Shown here one piece after another: positions 26,606 through 33,121 of a stretch of DNA of 64,000 nucleotides (position 1 is the first letter of the stretch; each line of letters starts with the position of its first letter). Under the pieces are notes generated by a model, which searched no databases, was not told where the DNA came from, and saw nothing but the letters and a program-made list of their open reading frames with translations. Where the stretch lies: assembly GCF_012986595.1 (NCBI RefSeq), contig NZ_JAAQYM010000001.1, positions 930,001-994,000 of the forward strand, in the 5' to 3' direction. The stretch comes from Pseudomonas koreensis (GTDB lineage: Bacteria; Pseudomonadota; Gammaproteobacteria; Pseudomonadales; Pseudomonadaceae). The position numbers were made by a program, and so were the translations under genes.

Positions 26606-27322
26606 GTGGCTATCCGCTATGGCAAAGGGCTGATGGGAGGTGCGGTGGTGATCGCGCTCCTGGCCCTGCTGGTCCACTGGATCGGCATCAACACGATCGA
26701 ACACTACCGCGACGATTTGTTGTTTTACCTGCAAGCTCATCTGATTCTCGTCCTCGCTTCAATGCTGGCCGCCCTGGTCGTGGGCATCCCCGCCGGCATC
26801 TTCCTCAGTCGTCCGACCATGGTCGGCCGCGCTGAACGCTTCATGCAGATCTTCAATATCGGCAACACCGTGCCTCCGCTGGCCGTGCTCGCGATTGCCC
26901 TGGGCGTCCTCGGCATCGGCAGTGGCCCGGCGATCTTCGCTTTGTTCCTCGCCTCCCTGTTGCCCATCGTGCGCAACACCTACGAAGGCCTGAAAAATGT
27001 GCAGGGTTCGCTGAAAGAAGCGGCCGTCGGCATCGGCATGACCCCGCGTCAGGTGCTGTGGAAAGTCGAATTGCCCAACGCCGTACCGATCATCGTCGGG
27101 GGTGTGCGGGTGGCGCTGGCGATCAACGTCGGCACCGCGCCGCTGGCGTTCCTGATCGGCGCCAACAGCCTCGGCAGCCTGATCTTCCCTGGCATCGCCC
27201 TGAACAATCAGCCGCAACTGCTGCTCGGCGCTGCGTGCACCGCGCTGCTAGCCCTGCTGCTCGATGGCGTGGTCACCCTCGCCAGCCGTCTCTGGCTGGA
27301 ACGCGGTTTGCGCCCGTCTTAA
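26606..27322 (+). CDS. Quaternary-amine ABC transporter permease (OpuCB/YehW-like), GTG start
   Basis: A 238-residue inner-membrane permease of the OpuC/Yeh osmoprotectant group. Helices cover about residues 12-30, 45-65, 85-105, 110-125, 165-185 and 195-225; the EAA-type loop is KEAAVGIGMTPRQVLWKVELP. It starts with GTG at 26606 behind a strong AAAAGGAGT Shine-Dalgarno; an ATG 108 bp upstream gives a non-membrane extension with no support. First gene of a four-gene operon (permease, binding protein, permease, ATPase) for glycine betaine, choline or carnitine uptake. Confidence 0.88.
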   Translation: MAIRYGKGLMGGAVVIALLALLVHWIGINTIEHYRDDLLFYLQAHLILVLASMLAALVVGIPAGIFLSRPTMVGRAERFMQIFNIGNTVPPLAVLAIALGVLGIGSGPAIFALFLASLLPIVRNTYEGLKNVQGSLKEAAVGIGMTPRQVLWKVELPNAVPIIVGGVRVALAINVGTAPLAFLIGANSLGSLIFPGIALNNQPQLLLGAACTALLALLLDGVVTLASRLWLERGLRPS

Positions 27323-27343
27323 GGCTCTTGCGAAGGAATGAAT

Positions 27344-28237
27344 ATGAAACGACTTAGCTTGATCTTAAGTTGCATCCTGCTGTTTGCAGGGTTGGCGCAA
27401 GCCGCTGAAAAACCCGTTATCCGCCTCGGCGCCCGGGTGTTCACCGAGCAGACTTTGCTCGCGGAAATCACCGCGCAATACCTGCGCAGCAAGGGTTACG
27501 ACGCGCAGATCACCGGCGGTCTGGGCAGCAACCTGGCCCGCAGCGCCCACGAAAGCGGGCAGCTGGACATGCTCTGGGAATACACCGGCGTGTCGCTGGT
27601 GGCCTACAACCATGTCACCGAGAAACTCGACAGCGCACAGTCCTACGCCCGGGTCAAAGAACTCGACGCGAAAAAAGGACTGGTCTGGCTCACTCCGTCG
27701 AAGTTCAGCAACACCTACGCCCTCGCCCTGCCGAAAAAAGTCGCCGAGGCTTATCCGCAGATCAACAACATCAGCCAGTTGAACGAGGTTCTGCGCGCTG
27801 AAGCCAAGACCAACCACCTGGTGGCACTGGACACCGAGTTCGCCAACCGCTCCGACGGTCTGGACGGCATGGTCAAGCTCTACGACATGAACCTGACCCG
27901 CAAGAACATCCGGCAGATGGACGCGGGGCTGGTCTACACCGCGCTGCGTAACGGTCAGGTGTTTGCCGGTCTGGTCTACACCACGGACGGTCGCCTCAAC
28001 GCCTTCGGCCTGAAGCTGCTGGAAGACGACAAGCACTACTTCCCCGACTACACCGCCGCGCCGGTGGTGCGTCAGGCTTACCTCGACGCCCATCCGCAAC
28101 TGGCCGAGCAGCTCAAGCCACTGGCCGAACTGTTCGACGACGAAACCATGCGCCAGCTCAACGCGCGGGTCGACGTCGATCACGAGAGCCCATCGAAAGT
28201 CGCCGCCGATTTCCTGCGCCAGCACCCACTGAACTAA
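27344..28237 (+). CDS. Quaternary-amine ABC transporter substrate-binding protein (OpuCC/OsmF-like)
   Basis: A 297-residue periplasmic protein of the OpuAC family: signal peptide MKRLSLILSCILLFAGLAQA, mature AEKPVIRLGARVFTEQTLLA. Characteristic segments are GGLGSNLARSAHESGQLDMLWEYTG near the N-terminus, ALDTEFANRSDGLDGMV in the hinge region and FGLKLLEDDKHYFPDYTAAP. The ATG at 27344 was chosen over 27338 because GAAGGA is optimally spaced from it. A cysteine in the signal (LSCILL) might suggest a lipoprotein, but the lipobox is not convincing. Confidence 0.88.
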   Translation: MKRLSLILSCILLFAGLAQAAEKPVIRLGARVFTEQTLLAEITAQYLRSKGYDAQITGGLGSNLARSAHESGQLDMLWEYTGVSLVAYNHVTEKLDSAQSYARVKELDAKKGLVWLTPSKFSNTYALALPKKVAEAYPQINNISQLNEVLRAEAKTNHLVALDTEFANRSDGLDGMVKLYDMNLTRKNIRQMDAGLVYTALRNGQVFAGLVYTTDGRLNAFGLKLLEDDKHYFPDYTAAPVVRQAYLDAHPQLAEQLKPLAELFDDETMRQLNARVDVDHESPSKVAADFLRQHPLN

Positions 28238-28249
28238 GGAGGAAAAGTC

Positions 28250-28903
28250 ATGGAATTTCTGAACGCCTTTTCCCACCTCGACTGGCAGCAGGTGATGCAC
28301 CTGACCTGGCAGCACATCACCCTGGTCGGCATTGCCGTTACTTTGGCGATCGTCGTCGGCGTGCCGCTGGGCATTCTGATGACGCGCTTCCCGACACTCG
28401 CCGGCCCCTTGCAAGCCAGCGCCACGGTGCTGTTGACCGTACCGTCGATTGCGCTGTTCGGCCTGCTGCTGCCGTTCTATTCCAAGTTCGGTCAGGGCCT
28501 GGGGCCGATGCCAGCGATCACCGCGGTGTTCCTCTATTCACTGCTGCCGATCATGCGCAACACCTACCTCGCCCTGACCGGCGTCGAACCGGGCATCCGT
28601 GAAGCCGCTCGCGGCATCGGCATGACGTTCGGCCAGCGCCTGCGCATGGTCGAGCTGCCGATAGCGGTGCCGGTGATCCTCGCTGGCGTGCGCACCGCGG
28701 TGGTGATGAACATCGGCGTAATGACCATCGCCGCGACCATCGGCGCCGGTGGCCTTGGTGTGCTGATCCTCGCCTCCATCAGCCGCAGCGACATGTCGAT
28801 GCTCATCGTCGGCGCGCTGCTGGTCAGTCTTCTGGCGATCTTCGCCGACCTCCTCCTGCAGTGGCTGCAACGCACGCTGACTCCAAAAGGACTCCTCAAA
28901 TGA
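28250..28903 (+). CDS. Quaternary-amine ABC transporter permease (OpuCD/YehY-like)
   Basis: A 217-residue permease with about six helices and EAA-type loop REAARGIGMTFGQRLRMVELP, the partner of the first permease. It begins 12 bp after the binding protein gene behind TAAGGAGGAAAAGTC and overlaps the ATPase start by 4 bp (ATGA). The conserved GAGGLGVLIL segment near residue 165 is typical of OpuC permeases. Confidence 0.9.
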   Translation: MEFLNAFSHLDWQQVMHLTWQHITLVGIAVTLAIVVGVPLGILMTRFPTLAGPLQASATVLLTVPSIALFGLLLPFYSKFGQGLGPMPAITAVFLYSLLPIMRNTYLALTGVEPGIREAARGIGMTFGQRLRMVELPIAVPVILAGVRTAVVMNIGVMTIAATIGAGGLGVLILASISRSDMSMLIVGALLVSLLAIFADLLLQWLQRTLTPKGLLK

Positions 28904-30057
28904 TCGAACTTCAAAACCTCAGCAAGACCTTCCAAAGCAACGGCAAAGATGTCAAAGCCGTGGACTCGGTAAGCCTGACCGTCAATGAAGGCGAAATCTG
29001 TGTGTTCCTCGGGCCATCGGGTTGCGGCAAAAGCACCACGCTGAAGATGATCAACCGCCTGATCAAACCGACCTCGGGCAAGATCCTGATCAACGGCGAA
29101 GACACCACCGACCTCGACGAAGTGACCCTGCGTCGCAACATCGGCTACGTGATCCAGCAGATCGGCCTGTTCCCGAACATGACCATCGAAGAGAACATCG
29201 TCGTGGTGCCGAAACTGCTCGGTTGGGACAAACAGAAATGCCACGACCGTGCTCGCGAACTGATGAGCATGATCAAGCTGGAACCCAAGCAGTATCTGCA
29301 TCGCTACCCGCGTGAACTGTCCGGCGGCCAGCAACAGCGGATCGGCGTGATCCGCGCACTGGCGGCCGATGCCCCGCTGTTGTTGATGGACGAGCCGTTC
29401 GGTGCGGTCGACCCGATCAACCGCGAGATGATCCAGAACGAGTTCTTCGAGATGCAACGGGCGCTGAACAAGACCGTGATCATGGTCAGCCACGACATCG
29501 ACGAAGCGATCAAGCTGGGCGACAAGATCGCGATCTTCCGCGCCGGCAAACTGCTGCAGATCGATCACCCGGACACCCTGCTCGCGCATCCGGCGGACGA
29601 CTTTGTCAGCAACTTCGTTGGTCAGGACAGCACGCTCAAGCGTCTGCTGCTGGTGAAAGCCGAAGACGCTGCCGATAACGCGCCGTCGGTCAGTCCGGAA
29701 ACCCCGGTCGCCGATGCGCTGGAATTGATGGACGAGCATGACCGCCGCTACGTGGTGGTCACCTGTGCCGAGAACAAGGCGCTGGGCTATGTGCGTCGCC
29801 GCGACCTGCACCGCCAGACCGGCACCTGCGCGCAGTATCTGCGCGAATTCAACGCCACCGCGGCGTACGACGAGCATTTGCGCATCCTGTTGTCGCGGAT
29901 GTACGAGTTCAATCGTTCGTGGCTGCCGGTGATGGATGCCGAGCGGGTGTTCCTGGGTGAAGTCACCCAGGAGTCGATTGCGGCTTATCTGAGTTCGGGG
30001 CGCTCGCGCGGGATGAAAACCAGCATCGTCTCGCCGGCTGAGGCAGTCGTCGCCTGA
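28900..30057 (+). CDS. Quaternary-amine ABC transporter ATP-binding protein with CBS domains (OpuCA-like)
   Basis: A 385-residue ATPase: Walker A GPSGCGKST, signature LSGGQQQR, Walker B LLLMDEPFGAVD, H-loop VSHDIDEA. Residues about 255-375 form a CBS-type regulatory region (PVADALELMDEHDRRYVVVT, RSWLPVMDAERVFLGEVTQ), which in OpuA/OpuC ATPases senses ionic strength or nucleotides. The start overlaps the permease stop. It is the last gene of the operon; a REP element follows. Confidence 0.92.
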   Translation: MIELQNLSKTFQSNGKDVKAVDSVSLTVNEGEICVFLGPSGCGKSTTLKMINRLIKPTSGKILINGEDTTDLDEVTLRRNIGYVIQQIGLFPNMTIEENIVVVPKLLGWDKQKCHDRARELMSMIKLEPKQYLHRYPRELSGGQQQRIGVIRALAADAPLLLMDEPFGAVDPINREMIQNEFFEMQRALNKTVIMVSHDIDEAIKLGDKIAIFRAGKLLQIDHPDTLLAHPADDFVSNFVGQDSTLKRLLLVKAEDAADNAPSVSPETPVADALELMDEHDRRYVVVTCAENKALGYVRRRDLHRQTGTCAQYLREFNATAAYDEHLRILLSRMYEFNRSWLPVMDAERVFLGEVTQESIAAYLSSGRSRGMKTSIVSPAEAVVA

Positions 30058-30082
30058 TCGATTAAAAGGTCGAACATTTAAC

Positions 30083-30188
30083 CTGTGACGAGGGAGCTTG
30101 CTCCCGCTGGGTCGCGCAGCGGCCCTTCTTTTCATAAAAAGCGGGGACTGCTTCGCAGTCCAGCGGGAGCAAGCTCCCTTGCCACAGG
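30083..30188. repeat. REP-like inverted repeat (GGCGAGGGAGCTTGCTCCCGC family)
   Basis: Arms CTGTGACGAGGGAGCTTGCT (from 30083) and AGCAAGCTCCCTTGCCACAG (to 30188) pair with few mismatches. It lies just after the OpuC-like operon. Confidence 0.88.
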
Positions 30189-30482
30189 TTTTTCAGTGTT
30201 TGCAAAGGCTGGAAAAAAATATCAACACCAAGGTGGGTTCTGGCATTGAGAAACCACCCGTCACACTCATCAAAATCCCCCACACACCCACCTCTCGCGG
30301 GCAACGTCGCCGATGTTGCGCCTATCACACTTACCCCAGAGTTAGCCGACAAAAGCCGCGAACGTGCAGGTATTTTTAACACTCGAAAATTCCCGGGGAA
30401 CATCTGTCCGTCATCTCGGTCGGCTACAAAGAGTGATAACCGCGACGCACGTCAGAAGCGTGCAAAAACGCGACATTTTTAG
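30189..30482. other. Gene-free stretch between the OpuC-like operon and the sRNA candidate
   Basis: No supported ORF. A short hairpin GCAAC..GTTGC occurs near 30300-30318. A C-rich stretch of CCCACACACCCACC type is also present. No function can be assigned. Confidence 0.5.
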
Positions 30483-30511
30483 TTGATCTCACGCCCCTCA
30501 CGCCCTAAAGT
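30483..30511 (+). promoter_or_regulatory. Sigma-70-like promoter before the sRNA/attenuator candidate
   Basis: TTGATC (30483-30488) and TAAAGT (30506-30511) are separated by exactly 17 bp. Transcription would start near 30517-30520. Confidence 0.55.
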
Positions 30512-30516
30512 TCGCG

Positions 30517-30612
30517 CCGAACGTCCATGCTGGAAACGATCCATCCGGCTCAAGTACTGACGACGAGACAGCAAGGCCAAGGGAAAAAAGCTGCATTTCC
30601 CATGGCCTTTTT
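30517..30612 (+). ncRNA. Candidate small RNA (about 95 nt) or speC leader attenuator
   Basis: A promoter-like element is followed after about 60 nt by a strong intrinsic terminator (30573-30612). No coding frame with a ribosome-binding site lies between, so the unit has the layout of an intergenic sRNA. The alternative is an attenuated speC leader, since speC begins 373 bp further on. I do not recognise a named sRNA family. Confidence 0.45.
30573..30612 (+). terminator. Intrinsic terminator of the sRNA/attenuator candidate
   Basis: AAGGCCA-A-GGGAAA (30573-30586) pairs with TTTCCC-A-TGGCCTT (30596-30609) across a matched one-base internal loop, followed by a T run. Confidence 0.85.
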
Positions 30613-30674
30613 GCTTTCGGCGACATGCCTTGGGAAGTAGGCGAACCAAAGTGGGGATACGGAGGGCGTTCAGG

Positions 30675-30940
30675 AGGGTGTGTCATCAATGAATTCACGA
30701 GTGCGCCGGAGTCCGCTTTTGCGCAGGGCAAGGCGCGAGGCCCGCAGTTTCGTTGTTCCAAATAAGGGACGAGCAACGCAGCCCTGCGCAAAAGCGGGCC
30801 CGGCCCTTCGGGTTGAGCCTGAGCGCGCGCCATGCTGCGTTGCAGGCCTTGCGAAGGGAGTGGCCATTAGCGGCGGCCTGCGCCTTGCCTGGCACGCGCT
30901 CAGGTTCAACGCACTCGCGAATTCATTGATGACACACCCT
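30675..30940. repeat. Nested inverted-repeat (cloverleaf) element upstream of speC
   Basis: Outer 31-bp arms (30675-30705 and 30910-30940, starting AGGGTGTGTCATCAATGAAT) match at 30 of 31 positions. Inside are two long hairpins: 17 perfect pairs between 30713-30729 and 30781-30797 (CCGCTTTTGCGCAGGGC), and 19 of 21 pairs between 30812-30832 and 30890-30910. The outer terminal repeats suggest a MITE-like mobile element; the layout could also fold as a large RNA in the speC leader. Open frames on both strands appear to be by-products. It ends 44 bp before the speC start. Confidence 0.8.
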
Positions 30941-30984
30941 CGCACCCATTGATTACTAACGTTTGCCAGTAGGAGTTCCCAAGT

Positions 30985-32148
30985 ATGTCGATCCAGGTCG
31001 AAGACTATTTCGCGCGCGAAACCTTTCAGAAAATGAAGGCGTTCGCCGACAAACAGGAAACCCCGTTCGTGGTGATCGACACCGCGATGATCAGCCAGGC
31101 CTATGACGACCTGCGCGCCGGTTTCGAATTCGCCAAGGTCTACTACGCGGTCAAGGCCAACCCGGCCGTCGAGATCATCGACCTGCTCAAAGAGAAAGGC
31201 TCGAGCTTCGACATCGCCTCCATCTATGAGCTGGACAAAGTCATGGGCCGTGGCGTGAGCCCGGACCAGATCAGCTACGGCAACACCATCAAGAAGTCCA
31301 AGGACATCCGCTACTTCTACGAGAAGGGTGTGCGCCTGTTCGCCACCGACTCCGAAGCCGACCTGCGCAACATCGCCAAAGCCGCGCCGGGCTCGAAAGT
31401 CTATGTGCGGATCCTCACCGAAGGCTCGACCACTGCTGACTGGCCTTTGTCGCGCAAGTTCGGCTGCCAGACCGACATGGCCATGGACCTGCTGATCCTC
31501 GCTCGCGACCTCGGCCTGGTGCCGTACGGCATCTCGTTCCACGTCGGTTCGCAACAGCGCGACATCAGCGTCTGGGATGCGGCGATCGCCAAGGTCAAAG
31601 TGATCTTCGAACGCCTGAAAGAAGAAGACGGCATTCACCTGAAGCTGATCAACATGGGCGGCGGCTTCCCGGCTAACTACATCACCCGCACCAACAGCCT
31701 GGAAACCTACGCTGAAGAAATCATCCGCTTCCTGAAAGAAGACTTCGGTGATGACCTGCCGGAAATCATTCTGGAGCCGGGCCGTTCGTTGATCGCCAAC
31801 GCCGGCATTCTGGTCAGTGAAGTGGTATTGGTTGCACGTAAATCGCGCACCGCCGTCGAGCGTTGGGTGTACACCGATGTGGGCAAGTTCTCCGGCCTGA
31901 TCGAAACCATGGACGAAGCGATCAAGTTCCCGATCTGGACCGAGAAGAAAGGCGAGATGGAAGAAGTGGTCATCGCCGGTCCAACTTGCGACAGCGCCGA
32001 CATCATGTACGAAAACTACAAGTACGGTCTGCCGCTGAACCTGGCAATCGGTGATCGTCTGTACTGGCTGTCGACCGGTGCCTACACCACCAGCTACAGC
32101 GCCGTGGAATTCAATGGCTTCCCGCCACTGAAATCGTTCTACGTGTAA
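30985..32148 (+). CDS. speC: Ornithine decarboxylase (PLP-dependent, fold III)
   Basis: A 387-residue group IV decarboxylase making putrescine from ornithine in the cytosol. The PLP lysine is K57 in YYAVKANP, the glycine loop is NMGGGFP, the phosphate-binding motif LEPGRSLIAN, and C335 in GPTCDSAD is the catalytic cysteine contributed to the neighbouring subunit. The length equals PAO1 SpeC (PA4519). Related enzymes also accept lysine, so dual activity cannot be excluded. Shine-Dalgarno TAGGAG. The nested repeat and the sRNA candidate upstream may influence expression. Confidence 0.92.
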   Translation: MSIQVEDYFARETFQKMKAFADKQETPFVVIDTAMISQAYDDLRAGFEFAKVYYAVKANPAVEIIDLLKEKGSSFDIASIYELDKVMGRGVSPDQISYGNTIKKSKDIRYFYEKGVRLFATDSEADLRNIAKAAPGSKVYVRILTEGSTTADWPLSRKFGCQTDMAMDLLILARDLGLVPYGISFHVGSQQRDISVWDAAIAKVKVIFERLKEEDGIHLKLINMGGGFPANYITRTNSLETYAEEIIRFLKEDFGDDLPEIILEPGRSLIANAGILVSEVVLVARKSRTAVERWVYTDVGKFSGLIETMDEAIKFPIWTEKKGEMEEVVIAGPTCDSADIMYENYKYGLPLNLAIGDRLYWLSTGAYTTSYSAVEFNGFPPLKSFYV

Positions 32149-32163
32149 TACGCGGCGATTGAG

Positions 32164-32198
32164 AAAAGGCCCATGAGCGATCATGGGCCTTTTTTTTA
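32164..32198 (+). terminator. Terminator of speC (probably bidirectional)
   Basis: AAAAGGCCCATGA pairs with TCATGGGCCTTTT followed by more T residues. It overlaps the stop codon of the convergent gene. Confidence 0.92.
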
Positions 32199-33074
32199 TC
32201 GGCGCAGCCATGCCTCCAGGTGACTCAGCATCGCCAGGCATTCGTTGGTGCCGTCGATGATCGCCGCCAGTTTGAAGTTCAACTCGCCCAGTTTCGTTGC
32301 ACTCTTGGCCTGCAACAATTGATTGCATACGCCATCGAGGCGCTGATAAAGCGCTTCAATGAACAGCCCCTTCTGCGTATTCACCTGACCCCATCCATTG
32401 AACAACTCGACGATGTCGGCCTTGTACTCCGCCGCTCTGACCGCAGGCTCCCTCGACGAGTAAGCGATGTCCCAGACCGGGGTTGTCGCGGCGTCGGCAA
32501 ACAACTCCTGCGCAACAGTGGGGGTTGCATGGCAAAGGCACGAACGGTGATCCATGGCGCTGACAAATACCGACTTCACGCCGAACGACTCTTCGTACAC
32601 CTCAACGACGGTATATTTCAGCTGTCGCGTCTGCGCTCTGAGTTCAAAGAACCGAAGCGCCAGTTCGTGCAGCAAGTCAGAAACATCTTGAGGGGGAAAC
32701 AACTTCCAGGTCGGCGACCTGGAAAGACTGTAGACCCGGAAGTCCACTTGGCTGACAGGTTCGTTCCGGGAGGTTCTGCCGGTGATTTCCAGCGTTTCAC
32801 GGGTGAACGTTTGCAGATCTGCAACATAGCCTGCGCCCAGCACTTTCAATGCCTGGGTACGCCCCCAGAACGCTTCGAGATAGCGCTGATTGAAGCGGGC
32901 ATTTTCCAGCCGCGAGTCCCTGGCCAGAACCGCCAGTTGATGGCCACTCCTCCTGCGACGCTCGAAGACCATCGGTATCGCGTTGAACGTTGCGGGCAAG
33001 GCACCGAGAAACCGAATGTAACGGTCCAGCACACGCCGTTGCGCCACCGTAAATTCATAAGCCAGTACATTCAT
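32196..33074 (-). CDS. Unknown protein encoded directly downstream of the fused toxin gene
   Basis: A 292-residue protein, apparently mostly helical, without a signal peptide or transmembrane segment. I do not recognise a family. Visible features are an arginine cluster FERRRRSGHQ near residue 40, HRSCLCHATPT near 175 and a leucine-rich C-terminus (LCQLLQAKSATKLGEL-like, then LSHLEAWLRR). It begins 47 bp after the toxin stop, and the gap holds a small TGGGCT..AGCCCA hairpin. A strong Shine-Dalgarno is not obvious, so it may depend on coupling. Co-orientation and spacing suggest an accessory, chaperone or immunity role, which is inference. Confidence 0.7.
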   Translation of the reverse strand: MNVLAYEFTVAQRRVLDRYIRFLGALPATFNAIPMVFERRRRSGHQLAVLARDSRLENARFNQRYLEAFWGRTQALKVLGAGYVADLQTFTRETLEITGRTSRNEPVSQVDFRVYSLSRSPTWKLFPPQDVSDLLHELALRFFELRAQTRQLKYTVVEVYEESFGVKSVFVSAMDHRSCLCHATPTVAQELFADAATTPVWDIAYSSREPAVRAAEYKADIVELFNGWGQVNTQKGLFIEALYQRLDGVCNQLLQAKSATKLGELNFKLAAIIDGTNECLAMLSHLEAWLRR

Positions 33075-33121
33075 GCTGTTTCAGAGGTGATGGGCTTACA
33101 GCCCACCCCCTCAGCCCCTTG

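Noticed and set aside
30680..30952. 90-residue frame inside the cloverleaf element
   Set aside because: It spans both hairpins and the terminal repeat and has no Shine-Dalgarno; the palindromic DNA itself is the feature.
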